Positions 51,772 through 60,095 are shown, counted from the first letter of the stretch. The stretch is 64,000 bases of DNA from Alkalihalophilus marmarensis DSM 21297 (GCF_000474275.2 NZ_ATAE01000008.1:248001-312000); one strand, 5' to 3'. The notes: generated by a model from the letters alone, not told the origin. Numbers and translations are program-made.

Positions 51772-51933
51772 CTATTGCTCAAAGTTCTTCTTTTCATATG
51801 TACGGATAAAATAGTCAAATCTCATCGCAATATAGATCAGTACCATTGCACTTATTCCTTGCCACATCCCGCCAAAAAATAAACCAATGATAGCGCCTAT
51901 GAGAATATAAGAGGTTAATTGTTTACCTAGCAC
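51772..51933 (-). CDS. Small membrane protein, 53 aa
   Basis: Two short hydrophobic stretches, LTSYILIGAIIGLFFGGMW and ISAMVLIYIAMRF, then a basic tail YEKKNFEQ. The GTG follows GAGGAGG by 6 bases, and a strong terminator lies 23 bases past the stop. It is the last gene of the operon 51933-53967 by spacing. No family known. Confidence 0.65.
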   Translation of the reverse strand: MLGKQLTSYILIGAIIGLFFGGMWQGISAMVLIYIAMRFDYFIRTYEKKNFEQ

Positions 51934-51957
51934 CAAGAGCCTCCTCTTTCCACAAGC

Positions 51958-52392
51958 CTAATGTTCTCTTAGAAAATCAATAATTTCCTCAAGTGAATCA
52001 GAATAAATAACAAAGTGGCGTGGGCTTGTCATAACTTTTGTGGCAATCACATCATATTCAGCAAAAGAAATAAGATTAAAGAAATGCCTGAATCTATGCT
52101 TTTTCTCTAACGCTTTCTCCTTGGCTTTAATTTCATCATGATCAATTCTGAATAATACATAGATTGGTTTTGTGTATGAGTTGAGGTTCATCCTCTCATC
52201 AAGTTCGTTTAAATACTCTTTATCGCTTTGACTTCTCGTTAAATTACACGAAAAGCCTACGTTATCAACATGGTCATCAATTTTATTCTGCGTTTTGTCG
52301 TAATCTTCATCTGACATTTCCTGATCAGTCATAATGACTAAACTGTACCAAATGTCCGTTTCATCATTCGTATTCTTTCGTTTTTTAAACAT
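51958..52392 (-). CDS. Hypothetical soluble protein
   Basis: 144 aa, charged, no membrane segments, mixed alpha/beta. MFKKRKNTNDETDIWYSLVI opens it; the middle is acidic and the end is SRHFVIYSDSLEEIIDFLREH-like. ATG after GAGAGG. Probably co-transcribed with the GrpB gene, 33 bases upstream. No domain recognised. Confidence 0.62.
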   Translation of the reverse strand: MFKKRKNTNDETDIWYSLVIMTDQEMSDEDYDKTQNKIDDHVDNVGFSCNLTRSQSDKEYLNELDERMNLNSYTKPIYVLFRIDHDEIKAKEKALEKKHRFRHFFNLISFAEYDVIATKVMTSPRHFVIYSDSLEEIIDFLREH

Positions 52393-52425
52393 CGTAAGGG
52401 TACGTCCTCTCTTTAAAATCTGCCT

Positions 52426-52947
52426 TCAAAGCGTTCTGATTTTGTACCATTCTATTGCTTTTTTCTCGAGTTCTTTAATGAGCCCGTCTTTCCCCTTTAT
52501 GTACTGATCCATATCAAATGGATAAAGTTGAGCTAATTCTTGCTTTTTCTTCATATATCGGCTGGCATCTTCTGTATGATGTCTAAGATAATCTCGGAAA
52601 GCAAGATGTCTGAGGATATGCGGGTCACCTGTTTGAAAGGTATGGATATGGTGCGTTCGATGATTTCCGCCTTTCATAAAGAATCTTCGACCTAAAATGC
52701 CGTTTTCCCCACATGCTTTGTACCCTAGCTTAGAAAATAAATGATTAAAGTGATCTACTTTTTGAATATCAACTACCTCTACAAGAATGTCGATAACAGG
52801 TTTAGCTGCCATTTCAGGTATAGCGGTGCTGCCAATATGGCTGACTCTAATACATTGTTCACCGAGTATTTGTTGAATGTTTTCACGTTCACGATAAAAG
52901 GCATCCGGCCACTCTTTTTGATAAGGTACTACTTCTACTTTTCTCAT
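52426..52947 (-). CDS. GrpB-family nucleotidyltransferase-like protein
   Basis: 173 aa. VVPYQKEWPDAFYRERENIQ, then RVSHIGSTAIPEMAAKPVIDILVEV with the GS...D.D nucleotidyltransferase signature, and THHIHTFQTGDPHILRHLAFRDYLR are typical of GrpB/DUF307. The family has a nucleotidyltransferase fold; activity is not established in most members. ATG (MRKVEV) is preferred; the longer frame from 52968 is not needed. Five bases after a small membrane protein gene. Confidence 0.88.
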   Translation of the reverse strand: MRKVEVVPYQKEWPDAFYRERENIQQILGEQCIRVSHIGSTAIPEMAAKPVIDILVEVVDIQKVDHFNHLFSKLGYKACGENGILGRRFFMKGGNHRTHHIHTFQTGDPHILRHLAFRDYLRHHTEDASRYMKKKQELAQLYPFDMDQYIKGKDGLIKELEKKAIEWYKIRTL

Positions 52948-52952
52948 GAGCC

Positions 52953-53189
52953 TTACCAATCCTTCCATTCAAACAAGATTACATAGATCATGCCGACTAA
53001 TAAATAGGTGGTGAAAAGAGTCGTGAGCAGTTGTATAAACCCACTATTTATCCCATTTGTAAGTACGTTTAGAATGGTAGTGAAAATAAAGTAGAGCACG
53101 GTGTATAGGACGATGCTTTGAGATTTGGTCGCTGTTTTCCTTTCAACGGTCCTTCCTATCACTATATTGATATGAAATAAACGAGGCAT
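52953..53189 (-). CDS. Small membrane protein
   Basis: 78 aa with two hydrophobic segments (IVLYTVLYFIFTTILNVL and LLTTLFTTYLLVGMIYVILF). ATG after AGGTAAAG, four bases past the stop of the alpha/beta hydrolase gene. Unknown family. Confidence 0.58.
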   Translation of the reverse strand: MPRLFHINIVIGRTVERKTATKSQSIVLYTVLYFIFTTILNVLTNGINSGFIQLLTTLFTTYLLVGMIYVILFEWKDW

Positions 53190-53193
53190 AGCT

Positions 53194-53967
53194 TTACCTG
53201 CTTTCTAAAAAATGATCAATATAAGCATTCACATCTTTCGGATTATCTAGGTTCGTAGCATGATGAGCATGTTTTATTACTTTTAATGTAGAGTTTGGGA
53301 TCATTCGATTCATGTGCACTTGCTGGTGCCGTACCAATATATCGTATTCGCCGTATAAAATTAAGGCAGGACATAGGATCTTCTCTAGATCTTTACTAGA
53401 ATCCATTCGAGTAACAGCATCCCAAATCTTCACCCAATTTTTTCGTGGAAGCATACTGACCGTTTCTTTTATAAAGACTTTATTGTCTGGATTGTACGTT
53501 GAAAAAAAGCGCGCTTGCAATCTGGCAAATACACTCATAGATAGATAACGATTTGATACTAGGTTCATGGGATAGAGCCACTTCTCGACCCAATTGAACT
53601 GACTCGTAAACGGGGCACCAATTAAAATGATTGAATCAACTCGCTCGGGATACCTAATCGCAGTTTGGATCGAAATATGTCCTCCCATAGAAAGCCCGCA
53701 TAAGGTTGCTTTTTCAATCCCTAAATGATCTAGTAAACCGATTAAATCACGTGATAAATCCTCTGTATCGATTCTTCCAGGCGGAAGGGTAGATTCCCCA
53801 TGACCTCGCACGTCCCATACGATTACTTGAAAATGGTTTGAGAAATACTCTACTTGAGGATCCCAGAGTTTATGGTTCCAGGAAGCCCCGTGCGTAAAAA
53901 CGATCGGCTCACCTTCCCCATGAACTTCATAATACAGCTCAACATTATTTACGTTACAAGCAGGCAT
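53194..53967 (-). CDS. Alpha/beta hydrolase
   Basis: 257 aa. Oxyanion HGASWNHKLWDPQ near residue 25, nucleophile elbow GLSMGG near 91 with Ser, acid in LYGEYDILV and histidine in KHAHHATNLDNP. Resembles 3-oxoadipate enol-lactonase or non-heme peroxidase-type hydrolases. First gene of a run of five minus-strand genes with small gaps. ATG after AGGGAGGAG. Confidence 0.86.
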   Translation of the reverse strand: MPACNVNNVELYYEVHGEGEPIVFTHGASWNHKLWDPQVEYFSNHFQVIVWDVRGHGESTLPPGRIDTEDLSRDLIGLLDHLGIEKATLCGLSMGGHISIQTAIRYPERVDSIILIGAPFTSQFNWVEKWLYPMNLVSNRYLSMSVFARLQARFFSTYNPDNKVFIKETVSMLPRKNWVKIWDAVTRMDSSKDLEKILCPALILYGEYDILVRHQQVHMNRMIPNSTLKVIKHAHHATNLDNPKDVNAYIDHFLESR

Positions 53968-54058
53968 TTGTATCTCCTCCCTTAATGTTGTATGAGACTA
54001 TAATCTTCTCCTGGTTTCTTTATTCTACTTTAGTGACAAAAAAATTAGAAATCAGTTC

Positions 54059-54328
54059 CTACATCCAAAAAGCAAAATAACACCAGACTATGACGAGCAC
54101 GGCGCTTAGTAAGATCGTCCACCATTTCTCACTGCGAATATATGCCTCTATTCCGTTCACTAGTGACATAACGATTAAAACATAGAAGACAAGATTAGCG
54201 TAAATGCCTTCAAAGCTATTCATGAAGCCTAGAATGAGTGCAGCGATGGTTGCAAACAGTAATAATGTATGGATAATTGCAAAAGGAGTACTAACAGGAT
54301 CTTTTTGGTCTTTAAATAAATGACCCAT
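54059..54328 (-). CDS. Small membrane protein
   Basis: 89 aa with three hydrophobic segments after a hydrophilic start MGHLFKDQKDPVSTPF. The end has KWWTILLSAVLVIVWCYFAFWM. ATG after AGAAAGAGATG. Monocistronic in appearance. No family recognised. Confidence 0.62.
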   Translation of the reverse strand: MGHLFKDQKDPVSTPFAIIHTLLLFATIAALILGFMNSFEGIYANLVFYVLIVMSLVNGIEAYIRSEKWWTILLSAVLVIVWCYFAFWM

Positions 54329-54450
54329 TTTATCATCTCTTTCTATTAAAGCAGTTAATTAACTCGGGGAAATGAGTCAGTTGGGTGCTTCATTGTATTA
54401 TTTAAACGTGTAATTATTCGTATTTATTTCATTATTGTATTTATGTCGAT

Positions 54451-54482
54451 AATGATTGCGTCAGTTAGCGCTTATTGCGCCG
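54451..54482. repeat. Dispersed intergenic repeat, copy 2
   Basis: AATGATTGCGTCAGTT, 7-base spacer AGCGCTT, ATTGCGCCG; the outer blocks equal those at 18852-18884. Lies 20 bases past the stop of the DUF3139-like gene region on the minus strand. Confidence 0.6.
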
Positions 54483-54501
54483 GTCCACACTCATGAATGA
54501 T

Positions 54502-54921
54502 TCAATCTCGGTTATCAAAGTACCCTATACAATCCTCTTCACTATGTTTTGTTTCGTCCGTAGTCATTTCTCCGTAATGACGGGGCCCGAGCAAGGTTTC
54601 CTTCTCGCAAAATTGAACGACATTCTTTCCTTTTTTCGTGACTCCATATAAATATTCAAGCTGAGGCTCGTCTGAAAATACAACTTTGTAATGACCATGA
54701 TAGACATCATTATTTATAGGGTGTTTTGGCTGTAGATATGCTTGCTCGATAATATCTTCCTCTGAATAACCGAGTTCTTCTAAATGCTGAGGGATATGCT
54801 TGTTTACAAGGTATTTGTGATAAGGGTTTCCGTTATTTAAGATGTAAAATAAGCTGATAGGTATTAGAATCACGGCCGCTGCCAACAGACTAAACATGAT
54901 TAATAAAATTCTCTTGACCAT
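54502..54921 (-). CDS. DUF3139-like membrane-anchored protein
   Basis: 139 aa. One N-terminal membrane helix (ILLIMFSLLAAAVILIPISLFYI) then a soluble domain with NPYHKYLVNKHIPQHLEELG and GHYKVVFSDEPQLEYLYGV, resembling DUF3139 proteins. ATG follows GGGAGG by 8 bases and overlaps the stop of the upstream L7/L12-like gene by one base. Part of the operon 54502-55550. Confidence 0.72.
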   Translation of the reverse strand: MVKRILLIMFSLLAAAVILIPISLFYILNNGNPYHKYLVNKHIPQHLEELGYSEEDIIEQAYLQPKHPINNDVYHGHYKVVFSDEPQLEYLYGVTKKGKNVVQFCEKETLLGPRHYGEMTTDETKHSEEDCIGYFDNRD

Positions 54922-55181
54922 CAATCTTCCTCCCTCAACCTATCCACATACTTCTTGCCCTCGACTAGAGATAGACCTAATTCATCTCTGGCTAATTTAA
55001 CCGCTTCTACCCTTTGTCCTTTCTTAAGTAGTTCACGAATCTCATCATCAACTGGCAAACCTGTTACACCAACTTGCTCCGATATTCGATCTAGCTTATA
55101 TTCAATTTTTTTAAGCCGCCTTTCCGTAGTGCTCATAGATAATAAAATAATGCTTAAAATGAATAAGATAATATAGTCCAT
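54921..55181 (-). CDS. Membrane-anchored protein with ribosomal L7/L12-like C-terminal domain
   Basis: 86 aa. A short hydrophobic N-terminus (YIILFILSIILLSM) is followed by a helix ERRLKKIEYKLDRISEQVGV and a domain LLKKGQRVEAVKLARDELGL followed by SLVEGKKYVDRLRE. That last pattern is the L7/L12 C-terminal fold (KxxAIKxvRExTGLGLKEAKxxV). It would be a membrane-tied L7/L12-like domain; its target is unknown. ATG after CAGGGGG. Overlaps the next gene by one base. Confidence 0.75.
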   Translation of the reverse strand: MDYIILFILSIILLSMSTTERRLKKIEYKLDRISEQVGVTGLPVDDEIRELLKKGQRVEAVKLARDELGLSLVEGKKYVDRLREED

Positions 55182-55196
55182 GAAATCGCCCCCTGT

Positions 55197-55550
55197 TCAC
55201 CATCCAAAAAAGTAAACTCCGCTTCCGAATAGAGTTAACCCAATAGCTGCCATGCCAACAATGACACTCAGTCCTCGATTTTTCTCCCACATAAAGATCC
55301 CTTGTCCGACAAGGTAGCCTGTGATAAACCAAGTGCCGATTAGACTAATAAATGGTCTGCTAATGACGGATCCAATAAGCATTAGCAAGGTCCCCATTAC
55401 TCCTAATCCGGCAACTACGAAAATCATCGGTTTAGTCTTCATTTCACTTTTAAACTCTGATTTTTCATCAGGAGTCATTTTATCGGATTCAGACGTAAAG
55501 ATATATACTAGGACCCAAATAATAAATATGATAAAGAGTAAATCTCCCAT
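55197..55550 (-). CDS. Small membrane protein
   Basis: 117 aa with one hydrophobic N-terminus (LLFIIFIIWVLVYIF), a hydrophilic loop with SESDKMTPDEKSEFKSEMKTK and three further hydrophobic segments. ATG after GTGAGG. First gene of the operon, 15 bases before the L7/L12-like gene. No family recognised. Confidence 0.65.
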   Translation of the reverse strand: MGDLLFIIFIIWVLVYIFTSESDKMTPDEKSEFKSEMKTKPMIFVVAGLGVMGTLLMLIGSVISRPFISLIGTWFITGYLVGQGIFMWEKNRGLSVIVGMAAIGLTLFGSGVYFFGW

Positions 55551-55693
55551 AAATGCTGCCTCACTTCCTGCTTCAACAAACGAGGGTGTAATACCAATCT
55601 CTTAAAAATACCAATTACTTGTCATTCTACCATAATCACACCAAATCAATTCTAAAGAAAACATAAAGGATGGAATGGATGCAAAACATCTTT

Positions 55694-55729
55694 TCAAAAA
55701 AAGAGCAGCCGCATATTTCGCAGCTGCAC
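55694..55729 (-). terminator. Terminator downstream of the HPP-family gene
   Basis: Minus-strand GCAGCTGCG / TGCGGCTGC stem (one G-U pair) with a 5-nt loop, followed by TCTTTTTTTG. The HPP stop lies about 130 bases upstream, so it may end that unit. Confidence 0.72.
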
Positions 55730-55859
55730 GACTCGCCCTTCTTAGCCCTAAATTTTTGTGAATCTGTTCATATATATTCCCCTGATTCGCTTTATGCTTC
55801 AACTATATCCCAGAATTAGAGCTGTTTTTCACAAATCAAGCAAATTTAGGCTTTTCCTG

Positions 55860-56378
55860 CTACATCCATTGCTTAGGGTACTGCCTATCTTTGAAAAAAT
55901 TATTGTATAGAACGGAAATGATAATCAGTACAATCGAGGTAACGGCTATGGTGACTAAGAAGCCCCAGCCTGCTTGTGTGTTAATAGCAACCATACCGCT
56001 TGCCGCTGCCGGAGGGTGCACAAGCTTCATGACTATCATTAAAAATAATATCACTGCCAATGTGATCTCTATTGTTAAATGGTTTCTACCAAAGATATCC
56101 CAGATTGATAGTGCGGTTATTGAGGCTATTAAATGACCGCCGAATATTTGTCTTGGCTGCGAAAACGGACCTGCATGAGCTGCAAAAACAAGTAAGCAGC
56201 TAGCTCCCATTGGCCCTAAAATCATCGGGTACCCTAAGAGCATTGCAATTCCACTAATAACAAGGATAGCAATAAAACTGCCTGCTGCACTAACCATGCT
56301 ATCTTTAATAGGAACACTAGAGGGATAAAGCGTTGTGTAAGCAGTTTGAGTTTGCTCTTTCTTTATGTCTCTCTCCAC
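55860..56378 (-). CDS. HPP-family integral membrane protein
   Basis: 172 aa with four to five membrane segments. The family motif HPPAAASGMVAINTQ lies near residue 121, and GPMGASCLLVFAAHAGPFSQPRQ near 75 matches the first half. The HPP domain occurs in proteins linked to nitrite transport in some phototrophs, but no such partner is present. A GTG start follows AAAGGAGAG. Confidence 0.85.
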   Translation of the reverse strand: MERDIKKEQTQTAYTTLYPSSVPIKDSMVSAAGSFIAILVISGIAMLLGYPMILGPMGASCLLVFAAHAGPFSQPRQIFGGHLIASITALSIWDIFGRNHLTIEITLAVILFLMIVMKLVHPPAAASGMVAINTQAGWGFLVTIAVTSIVLIIISVLYNNFFKDRQYPKQWM

Positions 56379-56470
56379 ATCTCTCTCTCCTTTTAATACT
56401 GTAAACCAATAAATATGTCCTTAAACAGTGTATAGGATATAGCAAGAGGATGTAACCCAATAAATATACT

Positions 56471-56632
56471 TTAAGTGTTGTTTTCTTTCTTTAGTGAATT
56501 AAGTTTATCCTCGATCCGCTGCAGCTGTTTGTTTCGTTTGATTGATTGTCTTATAAAGAATATAACCACTACTGGAATGGCAATCAATTTTATTAGAGCA
56601 ATGAATTGATATAGGATGGTTCCCCAGTCCAT
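56471..56632 (-). CDS. Small membrane protein with coiled-coil tail, 53 aa
   Basis: MDWGTILYQFIALIKLIAIP starts the protein, one membrane helix follows (VVVIFFI), then a basic-acidic tail RQSIKRNKQLQRIEDKLNSLK that could form a coiled coil. ATG after GAGGAGGG, 25 bases past the next gene's stop. Probably co-transcribed with the 90-aa gene upstream. Too short for a family call. Confidence 0.68.
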   Translation of the reverse strand: MDWGTILYQFIALIKLIAIPVVVIFFIRQSIKRNKQLQRIEDKLNSLKKENNT

Positions 56633-56657
56633 ATTTTCCCTCCTCATGTAATTTACG

Positions 56658-56930
56658 TTATTCTTTTGGCAGTTTTCTTTCTACGAGTTTCCACATAACC
56701 CAGCCAAATAAGAGTCCGCCAATTAGAAATGCAAATAAAATAGAGGCGAAATCGATGATCCATCCATCTGTTATGTACATTGAAAAATTCATTCCGTTTT
56801 CAATAAAGTTCATAAATAAATAGAAAAGAACAGCTGTAGTAATTCCCCAGCTCAACACACCTTCTGTCAAAATAAAATGCCATTTCCCCTTATTTTTAAT
56901 TTCTTCTAAAGTTTTCTTTTGCCTAAACAA
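56658..56930 (-). CDS. Membrane protein of unknown function
   Basis: 90 aa with two to three hydrophobic segments and an N-terminal basic stretch FRQKKTLEEIKNKGKWHF. Starts with TTG after GGTGA. Followed by the 53-aa membrane gene; the pair may form a small complex (inference). Confidence 0.6.
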   Translation of the reverse strand: MFRQKKTLEEIKNKGKWHFILTEGVLSWGITTAVLFYLFMNFIENGMNFSMYITDGWIIDFASILFAFLIGGLLFGWVMWKLVERKLPKE

Positions 56931-56950
56931 TCATTTCACCGCCAACTGCT

Positions 56951-57091
56951 TTAATTCATATCCCCAATATAAACGGGAGACTGTATTCCCTGTACGTATA
57001 GATAGAAGCATTCTTCATTCATTTGATTTTTAGTAAGTAACACACTTCCTTTTTGGATAATGATGACCTTAGCAGAGCTTCGTATATTCAT
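56951..57091 (-). pseudogene. NUDIX hydrolase remnant with internal deletion
   Basis: About 46 aa. It begins MNIRSSAKVIIIQKGSVLLT, the N-terminal strand and start of a NUDIX domain, and continues KNQMNEECFYLYVQGIQ. It then ends QSPVYIGDMN, which resembles the C-terminus of related NUDIX proteins. The NUDIX box is absent, so an in-frame deletion of the middle is likely. It starts immediately after the GNAT stop codon. Confidence 0.6.
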
Positions 57092-57092
57092 G

Positions 57093-57608
57093 TCAGTCTC
57101 CTTTAAACGAATCAAGATGATCCCAGCCGTATACGAGATCAATTACCTTTTCGCCTCTAATCTCACCTTCTACTCGATCTATCAGCTTGCCGCCAATCGC
57201 TTCATAAAAGTAGCGTGATGGATTACCTTCTAAGACAAGGCAAAGCATAGATTGATAGCCGGATCTTATCATTTCATCTACCACTTGACGCACAAGGTGC
57301 ACACCTATTCCCTGCCCTTGATAATCCTTTAAAAGATAAATGATATGTAGTTCACCATCATAACCTTCATAATTCCCGCTTCTCTCTTTTCCTCCAGCAG
57401 CAAAGCCAATCACTTCACTGTTATCATTTTCTGCAACAAACACATGGCCTGTTGGGATTTGCTTAATCCAAGACTTCTCGCGTTCTTCATAAGAGAGACC
57501 TGCTAATAATTTGTCAGAAAATAAACCTTTATAAGTCGTTCTCCAACTGTCTACATGGACTTTTGCAATTCCTGCTGCATCAGCTACGTTCGCTTTTCGT
57601 ATATTCAA
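57093..57608 (-). CDS. GNAT acetyltransferase
   Basis: 171 aa. NIRKANVADAAGIAKVHVDSW, then HIIYLLKDYQGQGIGVHLVRQVVDEM with the acetyl-CoA loop QGxGxG, and CLVLEGNPSRYFYEAIGG follow the GNAT pattern. TTG start 8 bases after GGGAGG. The remnant NUDIX gene follows directly, so the two were probably one unit. Substrate unknown. Confidence 0.87.
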   Translation of the reverse strand: MNIRKANVADAAGIAKVHVDSWRTTYKGLFSDKLLAGLSYEEREKSWIKQIPTGHVFVAENDNSEVIGFAAGGKERSGNYEGYDGELHIIYLLKDYQGQGIGVHLVRQVVDEMIRSGYQSMLCLVLEGNPSRYFYEAIGGKLIDRVEGEIRGEKVIDLVYGWDHLDSFKGD

Positions 57609-57659
57609 CAGCACCACCTCCCTTCTATATTTTACCACTTTAGACAGGGTAATCCTACG

Positions 57660-59072
57660 TTAAATATTCTTCAGCATTTCCCCTAGTCTACGAATACCAG
57701 CCTCTATTTCTTCGTATGCAGCAAAGCCATAAGAAAGTCTAATGTATTGTGTGGAGTGCTTGTCATAGATATTTCCAGGGTTGATGAGGATTCCTGCAGA
57801 TAGTGCTTTTTCAAAAAGATGTTTATTTTGAATAGGCGGCAGGACCTTTAACCAAATGAAAAAACCCCCTTTTGGTACATTCCATTCTGCAGCAGAGCTA
57901 AGATGTTTGGATAAAGCATTCAAAGCAATATTTCTTCGAATCTTAAGTTCTTCTTTTACTTTTGCTAAATGGAGTTCGTAATTCTCGCTCTTAAGCCATT
58001 CAGCTGCTACGTGCTGGGAGAGTGAGCTTGAGCCGTAATCGGTTTGCATTTTTAAATCGGCTAAGCGATCAATCACAGATTCTGGTCCGACAACCCAGCC
58101 GATCCTTAGTCCAGGTGCAAGTGTTTTTGATAAGCTGCCTACATACAGAACATTTCCATATGTATCACTTGCTTTCAGCGGTTTAGGCGGCTTTTCATCG
58201 ATCCATAAATCACCGTATACATCATCCTCAATGATTGGTATTTGCTCGTCCTCACATAGCTGCATTAATTGTTCACGTCTTCTTTCGCTCATTACATAGC
58301 CGGTTGGATTATGAAAAGTCGGGATGGTATATAAAACAGAATGTGCTTTTGAGTTATGCAGATCTTTCATACCTTTAGGAATAGGGCCTTCTAAGTCTGC
58401 AGGTATAGTTTCTAATTTCATCCCGCCTGATTGAAAGATCGAGAGTGATAGTACATAAGAAGGCCTTTCAACGTAAACAGTTGAACCCTTATTTAATAGC
58501 CCAATTGATATTAGCTGTAATGCCTGTAGGGCGCCGGAAACAATTAATACAGACGATGGTGATGCTTGAATCCCTTTTGATTTAAGCTGATGGCATATTG
58601 TCTCTCGTAATTTTAGATTTCCTTTAGGTTCCTCATAACCCAGTGAATATAAAGTTGAGGAGACGTTCTGCACTATATTCTGAAACGCTTCTTTAGGAAA
58701 TAAATCAGGGGAGAGCTCGCTTTTTCCTAGTTGAATAAGTTCGTTTTTTGCCTCTAATTCATTGATCATTTTGACCGTTTTCATACTTTCTTTATGCATA
58801 CCTAATGTTATATTGCCGCTCCAATTAATCGGTTTATCGACTTTCATAAGAGACCAAGTATTATTGGCGACAATGGTTCCTTTGCCTACATGTGACACTA
58901 GCAATCCGTCAGCTTTTAATTCTTCAGTCGCAGTGATAATAGTGCTTCTATTTACTTGAAAAAGCTTTGCTAACTCACGCTGGCTCGGAATTTGGCTCCC
59001 GATGGTCCATTCGCCCCCTGTAATTTTTGCGGTGATTAAATTCATCACCTGCTTATATTTGGATTGCTTCAC
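57660..59072 (-). CDS. MocR-family regulator: GntR HTH fused to PLP aminotransferase domain
   Basis: 470 aa. Residues 5-75 are a GntR winged helix (KYKQVMNLITAKITGGEWTIG, then QRELAKLFQVNRSTIITATEEL). The rest is a class I/II aminotransferase fold with IIEDDVYGDLWIDEK near residue 270, PLP Lys in YVGSLSKTLAPGLRIGW near 310 and a final ARG in IRLSYGF. MocR proteins use PLP to sense amino acids, GABA or PLP itself. GTG after GAGGAGGG. Divergent from a DMT transporter with three ATTGGTTGG repeats between them. Confidence 0.92.
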   Translation of the reverse strand: MKQSKYKQVMNLITAKITGGEWTIGSQIPSQRELAKLFQVNRSTIITATEELKADGLLVSHVGKGTIVANNTWSLMKVDKPINWSGNITLGMHKESMKTVKMINELEAKNELIQLGKSELSPDLFPKEAFQNIVQNVSSTLYSLGYEEPKGNLKLRETICHQLKSKGIQASPSSVLIVSGALQALQLISIGLLNKGSTVYVERPSYVLSLSIFQSGGMKLETIPADLEGPIPKGMKDLHNSKAHSVLYTIPTFHNPTGYVMSERRREQLMQLCEDEQIPIIEDDVYGDLWIDEKPPKPLKASDTYGNVLYVGSLSKTLAPGLRIGWVVGPESVIDRLADLKMQTDYGSSSLSQHVAAEWLKSENYELHLAKVKEELKIRRNIALNALSKHLSSAAEWNVPKGGFFIWLKVLPPIQNKHLFEKALSAGILINPGNIYDKHSTQYIRLSYGFAAYEEIEAGIRRLGEMLKNI

Positions 59073-59093
59073 TCGGCACCCTCCTCATCCTAA

Positions 59094-59179
59094 ATTGGTT
59101 GGGTTTTTATTTTCTAATTGGTTGGAGACATTGTACCATTTGCCTTCTACAATAGAAATCAATGAGACAGATTGGTTGG
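59094..59179. promoter_or_regulatory. Three ATTGGTTGG direct repeats between regulator and transporter
   Basis: Copies at 59094-59102, 59117-59125 and 59171-59179 in the same direction, spaced 23 and 54 bases. MocR regulators bind direct repeats. A TACAAT -10-like sequence (59147-59152) lies after the second copy, and a -35 would overlap that copy, which suggests activation of the transporter. Confidence 0.6.
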
Positions 59180-59198
59180 TTGTTTAAGGGGGATATAT

Positions 59199-60095
59199 AT
59201 GAATCGTAAGGCTGTTATTATGGCGTCTATTACCATTTTAATATGGGGTTCAACATTTGCGGCGATTCGTGCGAGCTTACAGGGAGGATATGATGCGGGG
59301 CATTTAGTGTTAGTACGTTACCTCATTGCTTCAAGCTTATTTTTACTCTATGCTTTGTGGCCAAAGGTAAGCTTTAAGCTTCCGCATACGCGTGATCTCC
59401 TCCGCATTGTTGTACTCGGCTGGGTCGGCATCAGCCTCTATCATATTGGGGTCACTTTTGGGATGAAGACCGTTACAGCAGGGACAGCTGGAATGTTGAT
59501 TGGTGCAGCACCTATTTTTACTGCATTAATTGCATTAATCGGATTGAAAGAAAGGCCAAATACTGCGGGCTGGTTTGGTCTAATCGTTGGATTTGTGGGG
59601 ATCTTATTAATTACGCTAGGCTCAGGCGAAGGCTTATCAATTTCTAAGGGTGCTTTTTTTGTTTTAATGGCTGCAGTGGCGACTTCAATCTTTTTTGTGT
59701 TTCAAAAGCCACTATTAATGCGCTACAGTCCGATTGAATTAACAGCCTATTTTACTTGGGCAGGAACGATTCCCTTTTTCCTTTTTGCACCAGGGCTTTT
59801 CACTTCTCTTCAACAAGCTAGTCTTGAAGCACATCTAGCAGCTTTATTTGTAGGGGTTTTTCCGGCGGGCATCGCTTATGTAACATGGGCCATTGCTTTA
59901 TCCAATGGGAATGCTGGTGCTGTGACCAGCATGATGTATGCCGAACCTGTGATTGCGGTTATTGTTGCATGGCTTTGGCTGAGTGAATGGCCAGCTGCCC
60001 TTTCTCTAATCGGGGGCGCGGTGGCATTGTCAGGTATATTGATTGTACAGCTTTTAGGAAGCAGGCCCAGACAGACAAAACAGAAAGCTGCTTAA
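59199..60095 (+). CDS. EamA/DMT-superfamily transporter
   Basis: About 298 aa, ten predicted membrane segments in two EamA repeats. The first repeat begins ITILIWGSTFAAIRASLQGG, the second AFFVLMAAVATSIFFVFQKP, and the C-terminus is basic. ATG after AAGGGGG. Divergent from a MocR regulator, so it probably exports or imports the ligand sensed by it. Ends at a bidirectional terminator. Confidence 0.9.
   Translation: MNRKAVIMASITILIWGSTFAAIRASLQGGYDAGHLVLVRYLIASSLFLLYALWPKVSFKLPHTRDLLRIVVLGWVGISLYHIGVTFGMKTVTAGTAGMLIGAAPIFTALIALIGLKERPNTAGWFGLIVGFVGILLITLGSGEGLSISKGAFFVLMAAVATSIFFVFQKPLLMRYSPIELTAYFTWAGTIPFFLFAPGLFTSLQQASLEAHLAALFVGVFPAGIAYVTWAIALSNGNAGAVTSMMYAEPVIAVIVAWLWLSEWPAALSLIGGAVALSGILIVQLLGSRPRQTKQKAA

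Noticed and set aside
55602-55802. 66-codon minus-strand frame rich in Ala and Arg
   Set aside because: It spans a terminator hairpin, lacks a ribosome site and has low-complexity composition; not a gene.
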